A stretch of DNA of 26,946 bases from positions 1 through 26,946 of the forward strand of contig CAYJEQ010000033.1 in assembly GCA_964369235.1 (NCBI GenBank), read 5' to 3'. The notes under the pieces were generated by a model, which did not search any database, was not told where the DNA came from, and worked only from the letters and a program-made list of their open reading frames with translations. A program made the position numbers and the translations under genes. The DNA comes from CAYJEQ01 sp964369235. GTDB taxonomy: Bacteria; Bacillota; Clostridia; Oscillospirales; Ruminococcaceae. Below, piece after piece: positions 15,550-22,282 of the stretch. Positions within the stretch are counted from its first letter, which is position 1. Each line of letters opens with the position of its first letter.

Positions 15550-15879
15550 TTAGAATGCTGCGTCGCACTTTTTGCAAAGACGCTTTGTTTTTTTGCTGTC
15601 AGAATCAACAAGCTGAGTTCCGGTTCTTGTAGCTTTACCACACTTAGGGCAAACAACCTGTACTTTACAAGCGTAGATTGCGCTTTCAGCCTGAACTATA
15701 CCACCAACATCGCCAGCTTTTCTTGGCTTAACGTGTTTAGTAACTAGGTTTAGACCTTCTACAATAACTTTCTGCTCCTTAGGGCTTACCTCAAGCACCT
15801 TGCCCTGCTTGCCCTTGTTCTTGCCTGACAGAATCTGAACTGTATCGCCAGACTTTACGTGAAGTTTACTCACTGTCAT
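15550..15879 (-). CDS. rplX: 50S ribosomal protein L24, zinc-ribbon form
   Basis: 109 residues. The KOW motif is at residues 5-38 (HVKSGDTVQILSGKNKGKQG). The C-terminal third carries two CxxC pairs, C77/C80 (CPKCGKATR) and C102/C105 (CKKC), so this is the zinc-binding L24. L24 is an assembly initiator protein for the 50S subunit. It starts 9 bp after the rplN stop. Confidence 0.98.
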   Translation of the reverse strand: MTVSKLHVKSGDTVQILSGKNKGKQGKVLEVSPKEQKVIVEGLNLVTKHVKPRKAGDVGGIVQAESAIYACKVQVVCPKCGKATRTGTQLVDSDSKKTKRLCKKCDAAF

Positions 15880-15888
15880 GCACCTCCA

Positions 15889-16257
15889 TTAAAGCACCTC
15901 TGGGGCGAGGCTTAGAATTTTTAGGTACTCCTTCTCACGAAGCTCTCTAGCTACTGGGCCAAAGATACGAGTTCCTCTTGGGTTTTTGTCGTCCTTAATA
16001 ATTACTGCTGCGTTCTCGTCAAATCTGATGTATGTTCCATCTTCTCTTCTTAGACCCTTAGCAGAACGAACTATTACTGCTTTTACTACGTCGCCTTTTT
16101 TAACAGCACCACCTGGAGCAGCCTTCTTAACGGAAGCTACTACCACGTCGCCAATGTTAGCATATCTTCTTCTTGTACCACCTAGTACACGAATACACAT
16201 AAGCTCCTTAGCACCACTGTTATCGGCAACCTTCATATAGGTTTGCATCTGTATCAC
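15889..16257 (-). CDS. rplN: 50S ribosomal protein L14
   Basis: 122 residues: MIQMQTYMKVADNSGAKELM at the start, and GTRIFGPVARELREKEYLKI at the end. L14 forms an intersubunit bridge with 16S helix 14 and binds the silencing factor RsfS in other bacteria. The start is GTG (16257-16255), 8 nt after AAGGAGG, and gives the usual family length. Upstream is a 115-bp structured spacer, the largest gap in the spc section. Confidence 0.98.
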   Translation of the reverse strand: MIQMQTYMKVADNSGAKELMCIRVLGGTRRRYANIGDVVVASVKKAAPGGAVKKGDVVKAVIVRSAKGLRREDGTYIRFDENAAVIIKDDKNPRGTRIFGPVARELREKEYLKILSLAPEVL

Positions 16258-16280
16258 AGTGCGTCCCTCCTTTCGGTTAT

Positions 16281-16363
16281 AACTAATTTACCAGAGCCCA
16301 TAAGGGCCACTACCTGCAACCATTTATGCAGGCGCTTAAATTAGCGTCATAGGCATATGCCTA
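16281..16363 (-). other. Structured spacer between rpsQ and rplN
   Basis: The outer inverted repeat CTAATTTA (16283-16290)/TAAATTAG (16337-16344) encloses two hairpins: GCCC-ATAA-GGGC (16296-16307) and CCTGCA-8 nt-TGCAGG (16313-16332). A perfect 14-bp palindrome TAGGCATATGCCTA lies at 16350-16363. Together they could form a branched RNA plus one hairpin just after the rpsQ stop and about 25 nt before the rplN start. No U-run follows, so it is not an intrinsic terminator. Confidence 0.6.
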
Positions 16364-16372
16364 ATCAGATAA

Positions 16373-16630
16373 TTACTTAGCTTTTTCGATGATTTCCACG
16401 ACTCTCCATCTTTTATCCTTGGAAAGTGGGCGGGTTTCCATCACCTGAACTTTGTCACCAATACCACAAGCATTAGCTTCATCATGAGCCTTTAGCTTAA
16501 CTGTACGCTTGATGATTTTTTTGTAAAGAGGGTGGCGTACGTTGTCCATGATAGCAACTACAACAGTTTTGTCCATCTTGTCGCTTACAACAGTACCAAC
16601 CCTAGTTTTTCTGAGGTTTCTTTCGCTCAC
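16373..16630 (-). CDS. rpsQ: 30S ribosomal protein S17
   Basis: 85 residues, OB fold. RKTRVGTVVSDKMDKTVVV at the N-terminus and ETRPLSKDKRWRVVEI at the C-terminus are diagnostic. S17 is a primary 16S rRNA-binding protein. It lies 26 bp after rpmC; a structured 115-bp spacer separates it from rplN. Confidence 0.99.
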   Translation of the reverse strand: MSERNLRKTRVGTVVSDKMDKTVVVAIMDNVRHPLYKKIIKRTVKLKAHDEANACGIGDKVQVMETRPLSKDKRWRVVEIIEKAK

Positions 16631-16656
16631 AGCTTTAGTCCTCCCTTCCCATGTTA

Positions 16657-16854
16657 TTACGCGTTTTTAAGTTCGATTTCTCTAATAACAGTCTTAATGC
16701 GCGCGATGTCTTTTTTAACAACGTTTAGACGCATTGGGTTATCGAGCTGATTAATTGCGTGCTGGAAGCGTAGGTTGAAAAGCTCAGCCTTAAGTTCAGA
16801 AAGCTTCTCTGTTAGCTCAGCTACAGATAAATCTCTAATATCCTTTGCTTTCAT
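16657..16854 (-). CDS. rpmC: 50S ribosomal protein L29
   Basis: 65 residues, a two-helix hairpin (MKAKDIRDLSVAELTEKL ... LNVVKKDIARIKTVIRE). L29 sits near the exit tunnel next to L23. Its ATG overlaps the rplP stop by one base (TAATG), indicating translational coupling. Confidence 0.98.
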   Translation of the reverse strand: MKAKDIRDLSVAELTEKLSELKAELFNLRFQHAINQLDNPMRLNVVKKDIARIKTVIREIELKNA

Positions 16855-17285
16855 TACTCTTCACTCCCCTTCTCTTCCTGTTCCTTAACAAGGAATTTAC
16901 ACTTTACAGGTAGTTTGTGCATAGCAAGACGCATAGCTTCTCTTGCAAGCTCTTCACTTACACCTGCGATTTCAAACATTACTCTTCCTGGCTTAACTAC
17001 AGCAACCCAGTACTCAGGGCTACCTTTACCGGAACCCATTCGAGTTTCAGCAGGTTTTTCTGTAATTGGCTTATCAGGGAAGATTTTGATCCAAACTTTA
17101 CCACCACGCTTGATGTATCTAGTCATGGCGATACGGGCAGCTTCGATCTGGTTGGATGTAATCCATGCTGGCTCAAGAGCCTGTAGACCGAACTGGCCGT
17201 GAGAGATATGATTACCTCTTGTAGCTTTACCCTTCAGACGTCCTCTGTGGACTCTGCGGTATTTTACTCTTTTAGGTAGAAGCAT
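16854..17285 (-). CDS. rplP: 50S ribosomal protein L16
   Basis: 143 residues. MLLPKRVKYRRVHRGRLKG at the start and RMGSGKGSPEYWVAVVKPGR in the middle are diagnostic; this region approaches the A-site tRNA and peptidyl transferase centre. The start overlaps the rpsC stop by one base, and its own stop overlaps rpmC by one base. The C-terminal tail is acidic (EQEEKGSEE). Confidence 0.99.
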   Translation of the reverse strand: MLLPKRVKYRRVHRGRLKGKATRGNHISHGQFGLQALEPAWITSNQIEAARIAMTRYIKRGGKVWIKIFPDKPITEKPAETRMGSGKGSPEYWVAVVKPGRVMFEIAGVSEELAREAMRLAMHKLPVKCKFLVKEQEEKGSEE

Positions 17286-17965
17286 TAGTTGCTGCCTCCT
17301 TCCTTGCGAGTTCTCTTCTGCTGAAGAACTTCACCTACATAGATCCAAACCTTAACGCCGATCTTACCGTAGGTTGTATCTGCCTCAGCAAAACCGTAGT
17401 CGATGTCAGCTCTGATTGTCTGTAGTGGAATAGTACCCTCGTGGTAACGCTCGGTTCTTGCGATTTCCGCTCCGCCTAGACGACCACTTACGGCTACCTT
17501 GATACCCTTAGCACCAAGCTTCATAGCTCTGCCAATGGATTGTTTCATAGCTCTTCTGAAGGAAACTCTGTTTACTAGCTGAGCTGCGATATTTTCAGCA
17601 ACTAGCTGTGCGTTTTTATCAGGCTGTTTTACTTCAACAACATTGATGAAAACATTTAGTTTTTCTTCTTTACCTTTGTTTACGAATGCATCCATATCGT
17701 TCTTTAGTTCTTCGATAGAAGCACCGCCCTTACCGATAACGATACCTGGCTTAGAACAATGGATGTGGATTCTGATCTTGCCTGTGCTACGCTCGATCTC
17801 AATTTTTGGGATACCAGCGTCAAACAATTTTTTCTTTAGATATTTACGGATTTTGTAATCCTCTACTAGAATATCGCCGAAAGCATTGTCTCTAGCAAAC
17901 CAGCGAGAATCCCAATCCTTAATAACACCGACACGAAGTCCGTGTGGATTTACCTTCTGGCCCAT
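17285..17965 (-). CDS. rpsC: 30S ribosomal protein S3
   Basis: 226 residues. N-terminus MGQKVNPHGLRVGVIKDWDS, a KH type II domain with the GKGGASIEEL loop near residue 80, and a C-terminal domain with RAMKLGAKGIKVAVSGRLGG. S3 lines the mRNA entry site and contributes to ribosomal helicase activity. It ends in one-base overlap with rplP. Confidence 0.99.
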   Translation of the reverse strand: MGQKVNPHGLRVGVIKDWDSRWFARDNAFGDILVEDYKIRKYLKKKLFDAGIPKIEIERSTGKIRIHIHCSKPGIVIGKGGASIEELKNDMDAFVNKGKEEKLNVFINVVEVKQPDKNAQLVAENIAAQLVNRVSFRRAMKQSIGRAMKLGAKGIKVAVSGRLGGAEIARTERYHEGTIPLQTIRADIDYGFAEADTTYGKIGVKVWIYVGEVLQQKRTRKEGGSN

Positions 17966-17987
17966 TTGTAATACCTCCTCTTTCAGC

Positions 17988-18323
17988 TTATTCTTTTTCC
18001 TTTAGCACGATTGTAATGTGGGATGTTCTCTTTAGTATTCTAAAAGCTCTACCCTGTGCTCTTGGTCTAATTCTTTTTAATGTTGGCCCGGGGCTAACAA
18101 AACACTCAGCAACATACAGTTCGCTTCTGCTCATATTGTGGTTGTTTTCTGCGTTAGCTATAGCCGATTTAAGAAGCTTTTCCAAAAGCGGACTAGCAGC
18201 CTTTGGTGTGTGCTTTAGAGTAGCCATTGCATAATCTACTGGCTTGTTTCTTATTAGATCTAGTACGATCTGCACTTTTCTTGGTGCAATGCGCACATGT
18301 CTTAGATAAGCTCTTGCTTCCAT
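17988..18323 (-). CDS. rplV: 50S ribosomal protein L22
   Basis: 111 residues. MEARAYLRHVRIAPRKVQIVLDLIR and the C-terminal hairpin RIRPRAQGRAFRILKRTSHIT, which lines the exit tunnel and is the macrolide-resistance hot spot, are present and look normal. Canonical place between rpsS and rpsC. Confidence 0.99.
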   Translation of the reverse strand: MEARAYLRHVRIAPRKVQIVLDLIRNKPVDYAMATLKHTPKAASPLLEKLLKSAIANAENNHNMSRSELYVAECFVSPGPTLKRIRPRAQGRAFRILKRTSHITIVLKEKE

Positions 18324-18345
18324 TGGTTATCCTCCTTTCGGCCGT

Positions 18346-18627
18346 TTACTTACCGGAATTTGATTTCTTAGAGCCTGCATGACCCTTATAAGTTCTTGTA
18401 GGCGCAAACTCGCCTAGCTTGTGTCCAACCATGTCTTCTGTTACATATACAGGAACATGCTTGCGACCATCGTGAACAGCAAAGGTGTGTCCAACGAAAT
18501 CAGGGAATATAGTGGATGATCTGCTCCATGTTTTTAGGACTTTCTGTTCTCCCTTTTCGTTCATTTCAAGAACTCTCTTAAGTAGAACAGGTTGTATATA
18601 TGGTCCTTTTTTTACACTTCTACCCAT
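18346..18627 (-). CDS. rpsS: 30S ribosomal protein S19
   Basis: 93 residues. MGRSVKKGPYIQPVLLKRV, the core TWSRSSTIFPDFVGHTFAVHD and the tail LGEFAPTRTYKGH are diagnostic. S19 works with S13 in the 30S head. Between rplB and rplV. Confidence 0.99.
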   Translation of the reverse strand: MGRSVKKGPYIQPVLLKRVLEMNEKGEQKVLKTWSRSSTIFPDFVGHTFAVHDGRKHVPVYVTEDMVGHKLGEFAPTRTYKGHAGSKKSNSGK

Positions 18628-18654
18628 AGTTTAGTTGCCTCCTTTCAGCTCACC

Positions 18655-19488
18655 TTACTTAGCATTTCTGCGCTTAACAATGTACTTGTCAGAGCGGTTA
18701 TGCTTCTTTCTTGTCTTGTAACCAAGAGCTGGTTTACCCCAAGGAGTAACAGGTCCTGATCTACCGATTGGGCTTCTGCCCTCACCACCACCGTGTGGGT
18801 GATCGCATGGGTTCATTACAGAACCACGAACTGTAGGTCTGATACCCATGTGGCGCTTACGACCAGCTTTACCGATGGAAACATTCTCGTGGTCGATATT
18901 ACCTACCTGACCAACAGTTGCCATACAGTTAATTGGTACATTTCTTAGCTCGCCAGATGGAAGTCTAATTAGAGCGTAAACGCCTTCTTTAGCCATTAGC
19001 TGAGCCTGGATACCAGCAGCTCTCGCTAGCTGAGCACCCTTACCTGGGTATAGCTCCACATTGTGGATGAAAGTACCAACAGGAATGTTTGCTAGTGCTA
19101 GTGCGTTACCTGGCTTGATATCAGCGTTAGGGCCGGACATAACTTTGTCCCCAACCTTTAGGCCGTTTGGAGCGATGATGTAACGCTTTTCGCCGTCTTC
19201 GTACTGCAGTAGAGCAATGTGGGAAGAACGGTTAGGATCGTACTCTAGAGTAAGAACAGTAGCAGGCATATCCAGCTTGTTTCTCTTAAAGTCGATTATA
19301 CGGTACTTATTACGGTTACCGCCCCCTCTGTGGCGAACTGTAATTTTACCTGTGTTATTTCTACCAGAGTGCTTCTTAAGTGGCTCAAGAAGGCTCTTTT
19401 CTGGTGCTACCTTAGATAGACCTGAGTAATCTGTAACAGTCATCTGTCTCAGAGCAGGTGTGGTAGGCTTAAATGATTTAATTGCCAT
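18655..19488 (-). CDS. rplB: 50S ribosomal protein L2
   Basis: 277 residues, standard length. MAIKSFKPTTPALRQMTV, the RHRGGGNRNKYRIIDF core and the C-terminal PHGGGEGRSPIGRSGPVTPWG loop with the conserved histidine near the peptidyl transferase centre are all visible. L2 is essential for subunit association. Its Shine-Dalgarno (GAGGAGAG) lies at the edge of a hairpin in the unusually long 112-bp spacer after rplW, so translation may be controlled separately. Confidence 0.99.
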   Translation of the reverse strand: MAIKSFKPTTPALRQMTVTDYSGLSKVAPEKSLLEPLKKHSGRNNTGKITVRHRGGGNRNKYRIIDFKRNKLDMPATVLTLEYDPNRSSHIALLQYEDGEKRYIIAPNGLKVGDKVMSGPNADIKPGNALALANIPVGTFIHNVELYPGKGAQLARAAGIQAQLMAKEGVYALIRLPSGELRNVPINCMATVGQVGNIDHENVSIGKAGRKRHMGIRPTVRGSVMNPCDHPHGGGEGRSPIGRSGPVTPWGKPALGYKTRKKHNRSDKYIVKRRNAK

Positions 19489-19600
19489 TGTGGTTCACTC
19501 TCCTCATAAGTTGTTGCGGGATTATGAGCTATCCCATACAGTGTGGGTTACCCCACTGTGGGGCGCCTACCTTATTGGTGGTCCCAAGCATATCTATTAA
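19489..19600 (-). promoter_or_regulatory. Spacer with alternative hairpins upstream of rplB
   Basis: The RNA-sense strand has CCCCA-CAG-TGGGG (19563-19551) and, closer to rplB, two mutually exclusive stems. In one, GGGAT pairs with ATCCC (19535-19531 with 19522-19518). In the other, CTCATAA pairs with TTATGAG (19528-19522 with 19509-19503). The second stem reaches into the rplB Shine-Dalgarno (TTATGAGGAGAG). This is the layout expected of a translational switch, but the ligand or protein is unknown. Confidence 0.5.
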
Positions 19601-19897
19601 TTAGATCATGCTCTCAAAGAATTCGATACCCTTAGAATCAGCTTTTAGTGTTACTATAGCTTTCTTCCAAGCTGGCTTAAAGCCCTGCTTCATTCCCATT
19701 CTTTTAGCTCTGCCTAGGCAGTTCATGGTGTTAACCTTTGATACCTTAGTACCTGGGAATAGTGCTTCAACAGCCTTACCGATTTCGATTTTGTTAGCAT
19801 CTTTAGCTACTTTAAAGGTGTATTTTTTCATTGCTACACCAGCCATAGAAGCTTCAGTAATTATTGGCTTGATAATAATATCCTGGGGTGCTCTCAT
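19601..19897 (-). CDS. rplW: 50S ribosomal protein L23
   Basis: 98 residues. DIIIKPIITEASMAGVAMKKYTF and the KVNTMNCLGRAKRMG loop are diagnostic. L23 lies at the tunnel exit and docks trigger factor and SRP. Its ATG overlaps the rplD stop by one base. A structured 112-bp spacer follows before rplB. Confidence 0.98.
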   Translation of the reverse strand: MRAPQDIIIKPIITEASMAGVAMKKYTFKVAKDANKIEIGKAVEALFPGTKVSKVNTMNCLGRAKRMGMKQGFKPAWKKAIVTLKADSKGIEFFESMI

Positions 19898-20520
19898 TAT
19901 GCGTACACCTCCTCGATTTTCTCTACAGCACTCTTAGCGATAATTAGCTTGTCGCAGTTTAGTAGATCATATACATTAACTGTGTTTACAAGAGCTGTCT
20001 TAACGCCTGGGATGTTAGCTGCACTCTTAATTAGCATGTTATTAACTTCTGGCATCACGATTAGTGCTTTCTTGTCAGCACCAATTGCAGATAGCATAGC
20101 CATAACAGTTTTTGTCTTGTAGGACTCTAGTGCGATGTTATCAACTACGATAATTTCGCTAGCCTGAGCTTTGGAAGAGAATGCGGATTTTAGAGCTAGT
20201 CTTTTAACTTTCTTGTTTAGAGAGTAGCTGTAATCTCTTGGCTTAGGACCTAGAGCGATACCACCTTTTCTCCACTGAGGAGCTCTTGTGGAACCCTGTC
20301 TAGCATGGCCTGTACCCTTCTGTCTCCAAGGCTTTCTACCACCACCCTTAACTTCTGTTCTTGTAAGTGTGGACTGAGTACCCTGTCTTTGATTAGCAAG
20401 GTAGTTAACTACCGCTGCGTGCATAACACTTGCATTTGGCTCAATTCCGAAGATTGCCTCGGAAAGGTTCATCTCGCCAACGCTGTTACCGGTCATATCT
20501 AATACTTTAACCTGTGGCAT
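19897..20520 (-). CDS. rplD: 50S ribosomal protein L4
   Basis: 207 residues. The tunnel-lining loop (TRTEVKGGGRKPWRQKGTGHARQGSTRAPQWRKGG) begins near residue 53 and is intact. In Escherichia coli L4 represses its own S10 operon by attenuation and translation block; the attenuator-like rpsJ leader here raises the same possibility. It lies 17 bp after rplC and overlaps rplW by one base. Confidence 0.99.
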   Translation of the reverse strand: MPQVKVLDMTGNSVGEMNLSEAIFGIEPNASVMHAAVVNYLANQRQGTQSTLTRTEVKGGGRKPWRQKGTGHARQGSTRAPQWRKGGIALGPKPRDYSYSLNKKVKRLALKSAFSSKAQASEIIVVDNIALESYKTKTVMAMLSAIGADKKALIVMPEVNNMLIKSAANIPGVKTALVNTVNVYDLLNCDKLIIAKSAVEKIEEVYA

Positions 20521-20537
20521 TGTGATTCCTCCTTCCC

Positions 20538-21170
20538 TTACGCTTTAACACTGTCAACTAGGTATACTGTACCATTCTTTGGTCCAGGAACAGCACCCTT
20601 AATTGCGATCAGGTTGTTTTCGGCGTCAATTTTTACTACTTCAAGATTCTGAACTGTAACTCTTTCAGCACCTAGGTGACCAGGTAGCTTCTTACCCTTC
20701 ATAACTCTTGATGGGTCAGAACAAGCACCCATAGAACCAGCATGTCTGTGCACAGGGCCTGTACCGTGTGTTTCTTTCAGAGATCTGTTGTTCCATCTTT
20801 TAATGGTACCAGCGTAACCCTTACCTTTACTTGTGCCAGCTACATCGATTTTATCACCGATTTCGAAAGTATCAGCTTTAATGATGTCGCCTACATTTAG
20901 TGTAGAGCAGTCATCTAGTCTGAACTCACGAAGGGTTCTCTTAGCAGCTACATCCGCTTTAGCGAAGTGGCCTTTCATAGGCTTGTTTACATTCTTGTCT
21001 GCGATAGCGCCATAACCGATCTGCACAGATTCATATCCGTCGTTTTCGATTGTTTTCTTCTGAACAACTACGCATGGTCCTGCTTCAATTACTGTAACAG
21101 GGATAAAAGTTCCTTTTTCGTCAAAAAGTTGAGTCATACCAATCTTTTTGCCTATAATGCATTTTTGCAT
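20538..21170 (-). CDS. rplC: 50S ribosomal protein L3
   Basis: 210 residues. MQKCIIGKKIGMTQLFDEKG at the start; the central loop with HRHAGSMGACSDPSRVMKGK approaches the peptidyl transferase centre and the conserved glutamine/glycine region looks normal. The ATG follows AGGAGG by 9 nt. A 73-bp spacer with a small GTTGG/CCAAC hairpin separates it from rpsJ. Confidence 0.99.
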   Translation of the reverse strand: MQKCIIGKKIGMTQLFDEKGTFIPVTVIEAGPCVVVQKKTIENDGYESVQIGYGAIADKNVNKPMKGHFAKADVAAKRTLREFRLDDCSTLNVGDIIKADTFEIGDKIDVAGTSKGKGYAGTIKRWNNRSLKETHGTGPVHRHAGSMGACSDPSRVMKGKKLPGHLGAERVTVQNLEVVKIDAENNLIAIKGAVPGPKNGTVYLVDSVKA

Positions 21171-21243
21171 CCTTTCCTACCTCCTAAGGTTATTGGTTGG
21201 CCTTTCACCAACATGACCCGCTGTAGTAAATCTTATCTACTTA

Positions 21244-21555
21244 TTATAGTTTGATTTCGATTTCTACACCAGCAGGGAGTTCTAGACTTGTAAGAGCTTC
21301 AACAGTTTTGTTGGAAGGTCTTAGGATGTCTATTAGTCTTTTGTGGGTTCTCATCTCGAACTGCTCACGGCTGTCCTTGTACTTATGAACCGCTCTTAGA
21401 ATTGTTACGATTTCTTTTTCTGTTGGTAGTGGAATAGGACCAGATACTCTAGCGCCTGTTCTCTTAGCAGTTTCTACAATCTTCTCAGCTGAGCTATCAA
21501 CTAGTGAATGATCGTAACCTTTGATTCTAATTCTGATTTTTTCTTTGACTGCCAC
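21244..21555 (-). CDS. rpsJ: 30S ribosomal protein S10
   Basis: 103 residues from a GTG start at 21555 (MAVKEKIRIRIKGYDHSLVD), 8 nt after AAGGAGG. An ATG two codons upstream is only 2 nt from the Shine-Dalgarno and is unlikely. The S10 core (FEMRTHKRLIDILRPS) is clear. S10 sits in the 30S head and is also the NusE partner in antitermination. First gene of the superoperon, preceded by a leader of about 310 nt. Confidence 0.97.
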   Translation of the reverse strand: MAVKEKIRIRIKGYDHSLVDSSAEKIVETAKRTGARVSGPIPLPTEKEIVTILRAVHKYKDSREQFEMRTHKRLIDILRPSNKTVEALTSLELPAGVEIEIKL

Positions 21556-21867
21556 TATCATCGCCTCCTTAAATTTTTGAATTTGCTTTTTTTCGGCGAC
21601 GCCTTTGAATACTATTTAAATGAACACTGTACCGTGTGTTTTTATTCTCTACATATAAAAAACCGATAATTCTGTCGTTTTAAAACGCAGATTACCGGAG
21701 CAATCATCCCATAAACAATGGAATAACCAATACATAGCTTGGAAACACATCCCAAGTGACATAAGTCGTATTTAAAGCCGCCCGGTTTAAAATCGGACAT
21801 ACTCAGCGAAAATTCCCTGCGAACAGCAGCCACCTCTCGCGTCAACGCATATCTTGTGCAGTCGTGC
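21556..21867 (-). promoter_or_regulatory. rpsJ (S10 operon) leader RNA
   Basis: The roughly 310-nt untranslated leader runs from the promoter to rpsJ. Before the terminator it contains further potential hairpins: CTGC-TGTTC-GCAG, a stem with GTC...GAC ends around the GGGCGG segment (about 21797-21763), CTTGG/CCAAG (about 21752-21731), and TCCAT/ATGGGA just before the terminator. The layout suggests ribosomal protein autoregulation by attenuation, but I cannot name the class. Confidence 0.65.
21657..21698 (-). terminator. Attenuator-like terminator in the rpsJ leader
   Basis: On the minus strand CCGGTAATCTG (from 21698) pairs with the complementary arm ending ATTATCGG (21663), with one bulge and one G-U pair. 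It is capped by the palindrome CGTTTTAAAACG and followed directly by six T. It lies about 170-210 nt after the predicted start site and about 100 nt before rpsJ. Confidence 0.8.
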
Positions 21868-21873
21868 TTGAAT

Positions 21874-21902
21874 ATAATACTACATATATAGTAGAAATGC
21901 AA
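21874..21902 (-). promoter_or_regulatory. Promoter of the S10-spc-alpha superoperon
   Basis: Minus strand: -35 TTGCAT (21902-21897), 17-bp spacer, -10 TATTAT (21879-21874). Directly upstream, at about 21906-21931, A-runs and T-runs (an inverted TTTTTTGAAA/TTTCAAAAAA) form an UP-element-like tract, fitting a very strong promoter. Confidence 0.85.
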
Positions 21903-22051
21903 GGGTTTTTTGAAATATTTTTTTCAAAAAATGCAGATTTTATATATTTGTGGTTTTTATTGATTTTATCAGGTGTTTTTAGGACAATATAACCAAAGGT
22001 TTTTCCATCACAGTTTTTTTGACAATATTTTAAAGAATAATCACAACTATG

Positions 22052-22060
22052 TGATATAAT
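22052..22060 (+). promoter_or_regulatory. Extended -10 promoter candidate for traX-like gene
   Basis: TGATATAAT gives TGn-TATAAT on the plus strand. No -35 lies at the right distance (a TTGACA at 22019-22024 is 30 bp away), so it relies on the extended -10. Transcription would begin at about the start of the heptamer array. Confidence 0.45.
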
Positions 22061-22068
22061 ATATAACA

Positions 22069-22110
22069 AGTGAAAAGTGAAAAGTGAATAGTGAATAGTG
22101 AATAGTGAAA
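22069..22110. repeat. Heptamer array AGTGAAA/AGTGAAT
   Basis: Six tandem 7-bp units: AGTGAAA twice, AGTGAAT three times, AGTGAAA once. It is followed by an ATCAC-TGGC-GTGAT hairpin (22120-22133). The unit is the same as in the array at 5655-5692 in the opposite orientation. Confidence 0.85.
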
Positions 22111-22159
22111 AGTTTAGGTATCACTGGCGTGATGATTTATAGAAAAAACCACCGTCAGT

Positions 22160-22261
22160 TTAAGTGAATAGTGAAAAGTTGAAATCTTCGATTTTCTATT
22201 TTAATAATGTAGCGAAGCTACTCCGATACTTTTCACTATTAACTATTAACTTTTCACTTAA
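22160..22261. repeat. MITE-like inverted repeat element in traX leader
   Basis: A 102-bp element with perfect TTAAGTGAA / TTCACTTAA ends and inner complementary blocks ATAGTGAAAAGT (22168-22179) and ACTTTTCACTAT (22228-22239), enclosing a small GTAGC-GAA-GCTAC hairpin. The ends are built from the same AGTGAAT/AGTGAAA heptamers as the nearby array. No coding capacity. It ends just before the gene's ribosome binding site. Confidence 0.65.
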
Positions 22262-22282
22262 ATAAGGGGGTTGTATATTAAC

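Noticed and set aside
21642..21902. 86-codon open frame on the minus strand inside the rpsJ leader (including a shorter 52-codon version starting near 21800)
   Set aside because: The long version would start at the promoter -35 box, upstream of transcription. The shorter version runs through the attenuator stem and U-run, which explains its sequence better. A leader peptide cannot be fully excluded.
22019..22060. TTGACA (22019) and TATAAT (22055) as a standard promoter pair
   Set aside because: The spacer would be 30 bp; only the extended -10 reading is kept.
21842..22069. 75-codon open frame on the minus strand upstream of the S10 promoter
   Set aside because: Very AT-rich, overlaps promoter elements and the heptamer array; no ribosome binding site or family resemblance.
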